Origin: Verrucomicrobiaceae bacterium
Lineage (GTDB): Bacteria > Verrucomicrobiota > Verrucomicrobiia > Verrucomicrobiales > Verrucomicrobiaceae
Assembly: GCA_947466075.1 (NCBI GenBank)
Contig: CANIBP010000009.1
Coordinates: forward strand, 1 to 64,000
Reading direction: 5' to 3'
DNA length: 64,000 nt
Shown: piece by piece, positions 44,071-52,478 of the stretch
Layout of the letters: every line of letters starts with the position of its first letter
Numbering within the stretch: the first letter of the stretch is position 1
Notes under the pieces: model-generated
Databases searched by the model: none
Seen by the model: the letters and a program-made list of their open reading frames with translations, nothing else
What the model was told of the DNA's origin: nothing
Position numbers and translations under genes: made by a program

Positions 44071-45872
44071 AGCAGGGAAAGACCATCAAGAGAATCACCA
44101 TCTTAGCAGGAATCAGCGTTCTCGCTGTGGCCGGCTGGTGGTTCATGTCCCGTGGAGCAACGGAAACCGAGAAGGTTCCCACCTTCGTGGTGCAGCGCGG
44201 TCCGCTGGAGATCAACGTGCTTCAGGGCGGTGAAATCCGCGCTTTGCAAAACACCGAGGTAAAGAGCGAGATCGAGACTCCCACAAAGATCCTCAGCCTC
44301 ATCCCTGAGGGGTATCTCATCAACGAGGAGGATGTGAAGAATGGCAAGGTGCTCATTGAACTCGATGACACCGACCTCAAAACCAAGATTCAGACCCGCG
44401 AGATCGAGTTTCAGACCACCGTCTCCAACTTCATCGACGCGGATGAGAACCGCGAGATCCAGAAGAGCGAGAATCAGAGCTTTGTGCGCGACACCAAGCA
44501 GACGGCCATCTTCGCCCTGATGGACTTTGAAAAGTATCTCGGGCGTGAGGTCACTGCGGCCATCCTGGCCACCGCCGGACTGCCGAAGGAAGTGGATGCC
44601 TTCGAAAAATATGCGTCCGTGCTCGAAACGCAGGCCAACACGCCGGTTGCAGCGGATGTGCTCGTGCCCAAAGCGGAAAAGAGCACCAAGCCCGCCGCAG
44701 CGAAGAAGCCGGTGGTGCACACCGAAAGCGAACTCATCGACTTCACGCCCTTCTTAGAGCAAAAATCTCACAGCGACGGTGAGGCGCAGCAAAAGAACCG
44801 CCAGCTTGAGGACGAGCTGCTGCTGCACCGCTCAGAACTCGCTGTGGCGAAGCAAAAGGTCGAGTCATCCGGACGACTGGCAAAGAAGGAGTTCATCACA
44901 AGCGCCCAGCTCGAAAACGACCAGGTATCCTTTGAGAAGGTCGGTCTGTCCGTGAAGACCGCCGAGACAGCACTGGCGCTCTTCAAAAAATACGAATTCA
45001 GCAAGCAGTGCTCCACCCTCGTGGCCGCCTATCGCGAGGCATTGAACAAGCTCCAGCGCACCATCCGCGCCAATCGTTCGCGCATGGCGCAGGCGGAGAC
45101 GCGATTCACGACGGCGAAGAGGCGCTACGAGATGGAAATCACCCAGCGCGAGGACTTGGAGCGCCAGCTCAAAGCCTGCGTCATCAAGGCCACCCAGCCC
45201 GGTTTGGTGGCTTACGGTGATTTAAACGCTGGCTCCAGTTATAACTACAACTACCCCATCGAGGAGGGGGCCAACGTACGCCTGCGGCAGACGATGCTCA
45301 CCATTCCTGATATGAGCCAGATGGGCGTGAAAGTGAACGTCCATGAGTCACAGGTGAAGAAGGTCCGCATCGGCCAGCCGGTCAAGGTGCGTGTCGATGC
45401 CGAGCCCGGCAAGGTAATGGACGGCCGCGTCGCCGAACTCGCCATCCTGCCGGACTCCAGCAGCAGCCGCTACACGCCGAATCTGAAGGTCTATCCCTGC
45501 ACCATTCACATCAGCGGCTACCACCCTTGGATGAAGCCCGGCATGAACGCCAAGGTCGAGATCATCGTTGATCAGCTTGCGGACGTGATCTACGTCCCAG
45601 TTCAGTCCGTTGAGGTCGAGCAGGATCACCACTTCTGTTACATCAGTAACAGCGGCACGTTGGAACGCCGCGAGATCAACACTGGTCTTTTCAACGACGA
45701 ATTCATTGAGGTGCGCGATGGTTTGAAGAGCGGCGAGGCCGTGGCGCTGTCGTTACCGAAGAAATCCGAAATCGAACTCAACAATATAGCCCGGCCTGGA
45801 CCCGCCAGTGACACTCCCAAGGCCAAACCGACCAAGGCCAAGGAAAAAGCTGTCGCAGTGGCGCAACCATGA
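44067..45872 (+). CDS. HlyD/MacA-like periplasmic adaptor
   Basis: 601 residues, start ATG overlapping the TolC stop (ATGA). One N-terminal membrane segment (ITILAGISVLAVAGWWF), a lipoyl/barrel-sandwich half, a long coiled-coil hairpin (~190-370, including HRSELAVAKQKVESSGRLAKKEFITSAQLENDQVSFEKVG), the second lipoyl half (CVIKATQPGLVAYGDLNAGSSY), and a beta-barrel/membrane-proximal domain (VNVHESQVKKVRIGQPVKVRVDAEPG, YVPVQSVEVEQDHHFCYI). Longer than MacA (~370) by a large insertion around 160-260. Confidence 0.92.
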   Translation: MKQGKTIKRITILAGISVLAVAGWWFMSRGATETEKVPTFVVQRGPLEINVLQGGEIRALQNTEVKSEIETPTKILSLIPEGYLINEEDVKNGKVLIELDDTDLKTKIQTREIEFQTTVSNFIDADENREIQKSENQSFVRDTKQTAIFALMDFEKYLGREVTAAILATAGLPKEVDAFEKYASVLETQANTPVAADVLVPKAEKSTKPAAAKKPVVHTESELIDFTPFLEQKSHSDGEAQQKNRQLEDELLLHRSELAVAKQKVESSGRLAKKEFITSAQLENDQVSFEKVGLSVKTAETALALFKKYEFSKQCSTLVAAYREALNKLQRTIRANRSRMAQAETRFTTAKRRYEMEITQREDLERQLKACVIKATQPGLVAYGDLNAGSSYNYNYPIEEGANVRLRQTMLTIPDMSQMGVKVNVHESQVKKVRIGQPVKVRVDAEPGKVMDGRVAELAILPDSSSSRYTPNLKVYPCTIHISGYHPWMKPGMNAKVEIIVDQLADVIYVPVQSVEVEQDHHFCYISNSGTLERREINTGLFNDEFIEVRDGLKSGEAVALSLPKKSEIELNNIARPGPASDTPKAKPTKAKEKAVAVAQP

Positions 45873-46621
45873 TGTCTGTGGCCGATCCCATCATTAAGCT
45901 GGTGGACATCCGCAGGAGTTACCAGATGGGCGACACCCTTCAGCAGGTGCTTCAAGGCGTATCCCTCTCCATCTATCCCGGCGAATACGTCTGCATCATG
46001 GGCCCCTCCGGCTGTGGCAAATCTACATTGCTTAATGTCCTCGGCTGCCTCGATCAGCCCACCAGCGGTGATTACTTCCTCGGTGGCCAGAACGTCGCCC
46101 ATCTCGATGACGACGACCTCTCCGAGGCCCGCAATCGCAACCTTGGTTTCATCTTTCAAAGCTACAACCTCATCCAGCAGCTCAGCGTCATCGAAAACAT
46201 CGCCGTGCCCATGTACTATGGCGGTGCCAAGGACGCCGACATGATCGCAACCGGCACCCGCCTCGCCACGCAGGTCGGGTTGGAGCATCGCCTCTATCAC
46301 AAGCCCAACGAACTTTCCGGTGGCCAGCAGCAGCGCGTCGCCATCGCCCGTGCGCTGTCCAACAATCCCCTCGTCATCCTCGCCGATGAGGCCACCGGCA
46401 ACCTCGACTCCAAGTCCGGCCAGGAAATCCTTGATCTCTTCGACGACCTCAACAGCCAGGGCAAAACCCTCGTCTTCGTCACCCACGACGAGCGCATGGT
46501 CCAGCGCTGCACCCGCATCATCCGCCTGCGCGACGGCGTCATCGAGCGCGACGAAGCCGGTGCCAAGGCCGAGCGCCTCCGTGGCAAGGTCATCGGCCAG
46601 CACTACGGCCTCGCGGCCTGA
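45869..46621 (+). CDS. ABC exporter ATPase (MacB/LolD-like), permease missing
   Basis: 250 residues starting at ATG 45869, overlapping the adaptor stop. Walker A GPSGCGKSTLL (~43-53), Q-loop SYNLIQQ (~96), signature LSGGQQQRVAIARAL (~150), Walker B LVILADEATGNLD (~170) and switch VTHDERM (~206). The MacB/LolD subfamily. The permease that normally follows is not present; the next gene is a PEP-CTERM protein on the opposite strand. The ATPase must work with a permease encoded elsewhere. Confidence 0.93.
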   Translation: MMSVADPIIKLVDIRRSYQMGDTLQQVLQGVSLSIYPGEYVCIMGPSGCGKSTLLNVLGCLDQPTSGDYFLGGQNVAHLDDDDLSEARNRNLGFIFQSYNLIQQLSVIENIAVPMYYGGAKDADMIATGTRLATQVGLEHRLYHKPNELSGGQQQRVAIARALSNNPLVILADEATGNLDSKSGQEILDLFDDLNSQGKTLVFVTHDERMVQRCTRIIRLRDGVIERDEAGAKAERLRGKVIGQHYGLAA

Positions 46622-46646
46622 TGCGCTGCAAGGGTGCAACGCATCA
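46619..46646. terminator. 12-bp-stem hairpin over the ABC-ATPase stop codon
   Basis: TGATGCGCTGCA (46619-46630) and TGCAACGCATCA (46635-46646) are inverted repeats with one mismatch around AGGG. The hairpin includes the TGA of the ATPase gene and sits between convergent genes, so it may end transcription from both sides. There is no T-run, so termination is not certain. Confidence 0.4.
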
Positions 46647-46660
46647 GCGCGGATGGCTGT

Positions 46661-47365
46661 TTACGCCTCGGTGGTTCTGCGACGACGACGCGTCATAAAC
46701 AGCGCACCAAAACCGCTCGCGAGCAGCAGCATGCGGGAGGGCTCGGGCGCGGCGCTGGTGTTCACTTCAAACTGAAGCACACCGCCCGCAGCGTTGTTGT
46801 GCCAGGCTCCGGCAACACCATTGGTCACTGTTCGGAGATTAAGGTTATTGTAGTCACCAATGCTCCAGCCGGAGAGGCCCGTGTCACTGGTGTCCGCAGT
46901 GATGGTGATTGGGAACTGCTCGTCAGGAGCGCCGTACACCGCGCTGAATAGCGCCCAGTATTTGGTGCCACTCACCAACTGGGTGGCAACTGTCGGGGTG
47001 TAGGAATACAGGCCCCCCGCGTGTGGATCGGGGCCGGTCAGTGTGGCCAGCAGCGTGCCTGGAGCCGTGCCACCGGCGTCAGAATAAAGCGCGGCGGAGA
47101 AGCCGGTGCCGCTGGGGTCAAATCCGCTGGCAAAGTTCACGCGGATGTTGTCCAGCATCACGGTGCTTCCTGCGGTGAAGGAATTGGCCAGGTCCTGGCC
47201 CACGCGGTTGCCGCCCGATGTCAGATCATTGACGAACAAATAGGCATCGACCGAGTTATTGAGGTTGGAGACCGCAGTCACCGAGGCGTGAGAGACAGAG
47301 GTGCTGACGAGCAGGGCCGCCGCGAGCAGGCAGGAAACAGGAGACAGGAACAGAGATGTTTTCAT
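46661..47365 (-). CDS. PEP-CTERM sorting-domain protein
   Basis: 234 residues: signal peptide MKTSLFLSPVSCLLAAALLVSTSVSHA, a beta-rich secreted body (~25-205), then the C-terminal sorting tag APEPSRMLLLASGFGALF followed by MTRRRRR. PEP-CTERM tags are processed by exosortase, which is not in the window. Such proteins are usually cell-surface or EPS-associated. Single gene, convergent with the ABC operon. Confidence 0.9.
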   Translation of the reverse strand: MKTSLFLSPVSCLLAAALLVSTSVSHASVTAVSNLNNSVDAYLFVNDLTSGGNRVGQDLANSFTAGSTVMLDNIRVNFASGFDPSGTGFSAALYSDAGGTAPGTLLATLTGPDPHAGGLYSYTPTVATQLVSGTKYWALFSAVYGAPDEQFPITITADTSDTGLSGWSIGDYNNLNLRTVTNGVAGAWHNNAAGGVLQFEVNTSAAPEPSRMLLLASGFGALFMTRRRRRTTEA

Positions 47366-47594
47366 GGATGGACGTGTGTTTGGTTTGGTGTTGTTCGAGT
47401 CTTGCCACGACCGACCCCCTCCTCGATTTCCATGGGGATACCACCCATCACCCCTGCACAGCGAACCCTTTCGGCATTCATTTCAAAGCTCGCCTCGCAT
47501 CGGATGTTTGTGTTTCCCGTGGGCGCTCCGCATTTTCCATTGGTCAAACGGCCCCGCCTCCGGCTTGATGCACGGCAGCTAGCCTTCCTCGATC

Positions 47595-50131
47595 ATGAGT
47601 GCCCAGCCCAACGCCGCCCCACGCGATCCCTTTCGCCTCTTCCTCTCCGGCTCCACCGCCGACTTCGGGTCCGTGCGGCTCAGTCTGAAGCAGGCGCTCG
47701 AGCGCGGTCAGTTGCACATCATTCATCAGGCCGACTTCCCGCAGACGCAGGCCGATACCGTCCTGAAGCTCGCGCAGCTCATCGCTCCCTGCGGCGTGCT
47801 CGTCCATCTCATCGGCAGGCAGCCCGGTTCCATCGCAGCGCCCGCCGCTGTGGCGGAATACCTCGCCTATGCCGAGCGCGAGGGCGGCTTCCTCCATCGG
47901 TTGCCCGAGCTGCGCTCGGCACTCGGCGACTGCTCCGGGCTCACCTACACCCAGTGGGAGGTCTTCATCGCCCTGCATCTCGGCATCGATGTCTTCGCCT
48001 ATGGCGACCCCACCCAGGCCCAGCTTGATCATCCCCAGCGCCAGCACATCGACCGCCTGCGCAGCGCCCGGCGCTATACCGACAGCTTCACGGATGCCCA
48101 GGACTTGAAGGACAAAATCTGGGCCGCCCTCCTCTGGCACTACCGCCAGGCCGTTCCGTCCGCCCAGCTTCCCGAAATCTTCCGTCCCTCGAACCTCCCT
48201 GGCGGCTACATCGGCCGGCTCTTCCTCGGGCGGGAGGATTTCCTCTCCCAGCTCCGCGCTTCGCTTGAAAAGCAGACGCACGCCACCGCCATCACCCAGG
48301 CACCGGCTGCCACGGGCATCTCGGGGCTTGGGGCATTGGGAAAACGCACGCCGCTGTGGAATACGCCCACCGGCATCGCGGGGATTACGCCGCGCTGCTC
48401 TTTGTCAGCGGCGACTCGCCGGAGAAGCTCCACGCCAGCCTCGCCGCGCTCTGCGGTGTGCTGCATCTCGATGCCGAGGGTAATCTGCCAGCGGAAGAGG
48501 CCGTGCGTGTCGCCGCAGCCGTGGACTGGCTCGCCAGCCATCGCGGCTGGCTGCTCATCGTGGACAATGTGGACACCGAGGAGTCCGCCACCGCCCTCAC
48601 TGGCCTGCTGGAGCGCCTCACCACCGGTCACGTCCTCATCACCTCACGCCTGCATGACTGGGCCGACAATGTCGAGTCCCTCGACCTCAGCGTGCTCAGC
48701 ACTGCCGCCGCCACTGACCTCCTGCTCCAGCTCACCGACAAACAGCGCCGCAAAACCGCCGACGACCCCGCCCAGGCCCGCCTGCTGGCCGATCTCCTGG
48801 AGGGCCTGCCTCTCGCCCTGCATCAGGCCGCCGGTTACATCCGGGAGCAGCGCCTCACCCTGGCCGACTACCTCGCGCTATACGAGCAGGAGGCCGCCGA
48901 CCTCCTCGGCTGGTTCAAACAGCACCTCATCCCCTACGCCGGGCCGGAGGAAGTCGGCCCCCGCCCCGTTCTCATCACCTGGAAGACCAGCTTTGAGAAG
49001 CTGGATGCCGACACCCGCTTCTGGCTCCTCGTCTTCGCCCACTTCGCGCCCGATCCCATTCCCGAGTTCCTGCTCGACTCCGCCCCGGATGCCGAAGACG
49101 AAGTCAAAACCCGCCACCGCGCCGCCAAGCGCGCCCTGGCCCAGGCCGAAACCTACAGCCTGCTCACCCGCGACCCCGACCAGCCCCGCTTCAAGCTCCA
49201 CCGCCTCGTCCAGCAGATCCTCCGCCTCACCGCCCCGGAGGCCGACCGTGCCGCCGCCCTGGCCATGGGCATCCAGCTCTTTGATGAAAACTATCCCGGC
49301 GATCCCCAGGATGTCCGCACCTGGCCGCGCTGGACGCCCATGCAAGCCCACGCCGTCTCCCTCGCCGCCCATGCCCCCGATGCCCCAGCCCCGGAGCGCT
49401 TGAGTTGGTTGTTGGGTGAATTGGCCCTGCTGGTTGAAACCAAAGCGCTCTATGCCCAATCCGAGCCATTGAAACGCCGCGCCTTGAAGCTGGATGAGGC
49501 CAGCTACGGCCCGGACCATCCCGTCGTCGCCATTCACCTCAACAACCTCGCTGCGTTGCTTCAGGACACCAACCGGCTGGCGGAGGCCGAGCCGCTGATG
49601 CGGCGTGCCTTGGGCATCGATGAGGCCAGCTATGGCCCAGACCATCCCGACGTCGCCCGTGACCTCAACAACCTCGCGCAGGTGCTCCAGTCCACGAACC
49701 GGCTGGCGGAGGCCGAGCTGCTGATGCGGCGTGCCTTGGGCATCAATGAGGCCAGCTACGGCCCGGACCATCCCAAGGTCGCCATCCGCCTCAACAACCT
49801 CGCGCGGTTGCTTCAGGACACCAACCGGCTGGCGGAGGCCGAGCCGCTGATGCGGCGTGCCTTGGGCATCGATGAGGCCAGCTACGGCCCGGACCATCCC
49901 AACGTAGCCATCCGCCTCAACAACCTCGCGACGTTGCTCCAGGACACGAACCGTCTGGCGGAGGCCGAGCCGCTGATGCGGCGGGCCTTCGGCATCTTCG
50001 GGCGCAGCCTGGGGCTGGAGCATCCGAACTCGCAGACGGTGCGGGGGAACTACATCGGCCTCTTGCAGGCCCAGGAGGTGCCGGAGGCGGAGATTGAGGC
50101 GCGGGTGCGGGGCGCGGTGGTGGGTGGGTAG
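47595..50131 (+). CDS. DUF4062-NB-ARC-TPR STAND protein (NLR-like), interrupted by a one-base frameshift
   Basis: Two overlapping frames encode one protein of about 845 residues. The first frame (47595 onward) gives an N-terminal DUF4062-like domain (FRLFLSGSTADFGSVRLSLK, TYTQWEVFIALHLGIDVFAY) and runs to the P-loop. The second frame (GTG/ATG near 48356 to 50131) gives the rest of an NB-ARC domain: WLLIVDNVD (Walker B), GHVLITSRLHDWAD, LEGLPLALHQAAGYI (GxP), winged-helix HRLVQQILRL. Four kinesin-light-chain-type TPRs of 42 residues follow (LNNLAxLLQDTNRLAEAEPLMRRAL and EASYGPDHP). The frames join if one G is added to the GGGG run at 48330-48333; the site then reads GLGGIGKT. The reading-frame break may be real (inactive or phase-variable allele) or a sequence error. 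Confidence 0.75.
49460..50089 (+). repeat. 126-bp tandem TPR-coding repeats inside the STAND gene
   Basis: The repeat GCCGAGCCGCTGATGCGGCG starts at 49586, 49712, 49838 and 49964, exactly 126 bp apart (42 codons), with a more diverged copy from about 49460. The three central copies are nearly identical at DNA level, including synonymous positions, which indicates recent duplication or gene conversion. Confidence 0.85.
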
Positions 50132-50190
50132 GGCGTATGGGCCCCACGCGCCGCCGGAGCGCGAGTATGGCGGAGCCTACCTGCCACTGG

Positions 50191-50288
50191 GGTGGCCCGG
50201 CGTGAAGGTGCCACCCGCCTGCATCGCTTTGCGAAGCAATGCGGGCAGGGGAACAAATCAGGCGAGTTGAAAACTCGCGCTCCCTGCC
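50191..50288. repeat. Cluster of three hairpins downstream of the STAND gene
   Basis: Hairpin A: GGTGGC (50191-50196)/GCCACC (50210-50215). Hairpin B: GCATcGCTT (50221-50229)/AAGCaATGC (50234-50242), extended by CGCC/GGGC with T-G pairing. Hairpin C: outer stem GGCAGGG (50244-50250)/CCCTGCC (50282-50288) enclosing an inner perfect stem GCGAGTT/AACTCGC (50262-50278). Together they look like a compound REP-type element. Confidence 0.5.
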
Positions 50289-50313
50289 GTGGCGATGCCG
50301 CAGGGACGCTCAT

Positions 50314-50410
50314 GTTCACCGCAGTGGGGCAGAGAGGCAGAGACGGCAGAGCTGGGGATGAACCCGATCAACCTCTGCGCCCTCCGCTCCCCCGCACCTC
50401 TGCGGCAGCG
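50314..50410. repeat. Long imperfect inverted repeat of GCAGAGG-type units
   Basis: Left arm CCGCAGTGGGGCAGAGAGGC followed by AGAGACGGCAGAG is approximately the reverse complement of the right arm CCTCTGCGCCCTCCGCTCCC then CCGCACCTCTGCGGC. This is the purine-rich 'CGCAGAGG' kind of dispersed repeat in inverted orientation (compare 20110-20160). Confidence 0.4.
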
Positions 50411-50459
50411 TCGGACGTTCCAGGATGAAAATGACCGGCGACCACACCCTGCACCCAGA

Positions 50460-50789
50460 TGGCAACGTCTTTTCATGGCGCTGCAACACCCGCCAAGACC
50501 ACTGCAACGGCTTTTGAAGTCGATGAAACGCCTTTTCATGGCACTGCAACGTCCGCAGAGGTCACTGCAACGGCTTTTGAGGCCGCTGCAACGCCTTTTC
50601 GGGTCGCTGCAACGTCCGCAGCGGTCTCTGCAACGGCTTTTGAGACCGATGAAACGCCTTTTCGGGCCGCTGCAATGCCCGCCAAGGTCGCTGCAACGCC
50701 TTTTTGGGTCGCTGTAACGCCTTTTGGGGGCGCTGCAACGGCTGTAGAGGTCACTGCAACGCCTTTTTGCCCCTCTGCAATGGTTGCAG
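50460..50789. repeat. 21-bp tandem array with 63-bp higher-order structure
   Basis: Sixteen consecutive units of exactly 21 bp, each beginning CTGCAACG or ATGAAACG, from 50460 to 50789 (last one partial). Three unit types recur in fixed order: A (GTCCGCAGAGGTCA ending), B (GGCTTTTGAGGCCG) and C (GCCTTTTCGGGTCG). ABC triplets fill 50481-50543, 50544-50606 and 50607-50669, then the order decays (A, C, C, A, C). No unit forms a clear hairpin. Frames in all three phases are open except for a TAA in unit 13 of the phase at 50481. Confidence 0.85.
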
Positions 50790-51087
50790 CGGGGGAAAAA
50801 GGCGTTGACGTGCCCGATCCGGGTGCGGCATCAGGCTGATCTGGCATTGCAGGCTGATCAGCCGGTGATTCAGTTGTGAAAGCAGCCGATGCAATGAGTC
50901 TCAAAGCGCTCAACATCAGAGGTCCAGGCATGATTCAAACGCCAATGACGTTACAGTGAATCTTCCCGGTCAGCCGGAGCCATGGGTAGCGGCGTCGCTC
51001 GCATGAGGGGCTCTGGCAGGCACTTTGACCGTCCAGCCACTCATGGCTGGCGGTGTTCCGAGTGTCGAGGCAGGTGGCAAGCCGCCG

Positions 51088-51681
51088 TTACTTGGTCTTC
51101 GGTGCTGGAAGGCTGACGACGGAGATCCTGCCGTTGGTGTCGAGGTCCTTGCCGTAGGCGATCAAGACGGTGGGAGCGGCGGCGGGATGGCCGGGGACGG
51201 TGAGTGTGGGCGAGGAACTGTAGCCGGAGCCGCCCTTAACGATTTCGTAGCCAATGATGACCCCGTTTTTGATCAAGGCATTGACGGCGGTCTCCTGCGT
51301 CTTCCACAAGCCGCCGCGACCTGGGGGATAGCGGTAGTAGTTCGAGACGGTGTCGAGGCGTTCGTTGGTGATGCCGAATTTGCCGAGAGCGTTCATGAGC
51401 GCGGCTTTGTTCTGCCGCGCCTCGGCGTCGGTGGGACCGCCGCTGCCGGGACCGGCGGGGCGGACGTGGCTGAAGGCGTCGCGGAAGACCTCGGGTGTGA
51501 CGCCCAAGGCGGCGGCGATGAGGATGACGGGCCGGCCACGGTCCACGCCCAGGGTCTCATGACCGCCGGAGAGGGTGACGGGCACACGGGTGACTCCCGG
51601 CGCGAGCTGCTGGGCTGGAGCGATGCCGCTGCTGAGCAGAGCTGAAGCGATCAGCAGGCGCAGGCGCAGGCGCTTGCTCAT
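51088..51681 (-). CDS. Small secreted protein of unknown function
   Basis: 197 residues. Signal peptide MSKRLRLRLLIASALLSSGIAPAQ (cleavage near residue 24). The body has GVTRVPVTLSGGHETLGVDRGRPVILI, AALGVTPEVFRDAFSHVRPAGP, then LGKFGITNERLDTVSNYYRYPPGRGGLW and IIGYEIVKGGSGYSSSPTLTVPG. I do not recognise a named family. Its start overlaps the stop of the next upstream gene by 4 bp, so it is translated after the carbohydrate-binding-like protein. Confidence 0.7.
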   Translation of the reverse strand: MSKRLRLRLLIASALLSSGIAPAQQLAPGVTRVPVTLSGGHETLGVDRGRPVILIAAALGVTPEVFRDAFSHVRPAGPGSGGPTDAEARQNKAALMNALGKFGITNERLDTVSNYYRYPPGRGGLWKTQETAVNALIKNGVIIGYEIVKGGSGYSSSPTLTVPGHPAAAPTVLIAYGKDLDTNGRISVVSLPAPKTK

Positions 51682-52427
51682 GGCAGCGGGCGGTTGGCGG
51701 CTTCGGCGTTCCAGACTTTGAGGTCGTCGTAGAAGCCGTCTTTGCCAGCGACGCCGAATTCGATGCGGGACTTGGTGGCGTGGGCGATGCCGGAGGACTT
51801 TAAGTAGCCGGCGGGTTCGCCGTCGAGGGTAACGCGCATTTCATCGGCGACGATTTCGACAACGAGGGTGTACCATTTGCCGGTTTCCAGCTTGGCGGGG
51901 TAGGTGACCTGACGGCCTTCGAGGAGCTTGGCGACCTCGGCCTTCTTGGCGGGGTCTTTTTTCATCGCATAGATGTCGTTGCGCATGTTGCCGTCCTTTT
52001 CGTCGATGAGGGTGATGCCGTTCAAGCGCACTTGAGCACGGCAGATGTGGCCGTAGTGGCAGCCGGTGTAGGCGCGGTCGTCGAACTCGACGTCGATCAT
52101 GGTGGCGCCTTCAAACTTGATCTTGCACTCGACGACGCTGTCCTTGGTGGGGATCTCCAGGCCATGCACGGCGGCATGGGCGCGGATCTCCGGCTTGCCG
52201 TTGGCCGCCGGAATGGTGACCTCGCGGGTCTGGGTGCCTTTGAGCGTGCCGTTTTCGACGGCGAAGGTGGGAACGACTTTGACCCAAGCCTTGGCAGGTT
52301 CCGCGCCCTGGAAGTCATCGGCGAAGAGTTCGGCTTTCTTGGTGGCGATGGACTTGGCCGGGATCGTGGGGAGATCCGCAGCGATGGCGGCGGAAGCGAG
52401 AAGGAGGAGTGGGAGGAGGCGTTTCAT
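51678..52427 (-). CDS. Secreted concanavalin-like/DUF1080-type protein
   Basis: 249 residues: signal peptide MKRLLPLLLLASAAIAADLP, then a jelly-roll-like domain with FADDFQGAEPAKAWVKVVPTFAVENGTLKGTQ, VVECKIKFEGATMIDVEFDDRAYTGCHYGH and WYTLVVEIVADEMRVTLDGEPAGYL. The pattern (DDF..., W... LVVE... V.LDG, ...) fits the 3-keto-disaccharide hydrolase/DUF1080 superfamily, likely involved in carbohydrate binding or degradation. Operon with the small secreted protein downstream. Confidence 0.72.
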   Translation of the reverse strand: MKRLLPLLLLASAAIAADLPTIPAKSIATKKAELFADDFQGAEPAKAWVKVVPTFAVENGTLKGTQTREVTIPAANGKPEIRAHAAVHGLEIPTKDSVVECKIKFEGATMIDVEFDDRAYTGCHYGHICRAQVRLNGITLIDEKDGNMRNDIYAMKKDPAKKAEVAKLLEGRQVTYPAKLETGKWYTLVVEIVADEMRVTLDGEPAGYLKSSGIAHATKSRIEFGVAGKDGFYDDLKVWNAEAANRPLP

Positions 52428-52478
52428 GGTTGGGCGGGATGATGGGATGAGGTCAAGGAGTCAGGTGGTCAAGAAGGG

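Larger units (their letters stand above)
50132..51087. other. 956-bp noncoding region with hairpin cluster, inverted repeat and minisatellite
   Basis: No recognisable gene lies between the STAND gene and the hypothetical gene at 51088. Frames at 50289-50717, 50459-50839 (+) and 50536-50931 (-) are open mainly because of the 21-bp array; none has a clear ribosome site or family. The region contains the hairpin cluster (50191-50288), an imperfect inverted repeat (50314-50410) and the array (50460-50789). From 50790 to 51087 I see nothing. Confidence 0.55.

Noticed and set aside
50460..50789. CRISPR-like array
   Set aside because: Unit length is 21 bp with no separate spacers of unique sequence; units are contiguous and degenerate. 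It is a minisatellite, and no cas genes are present.
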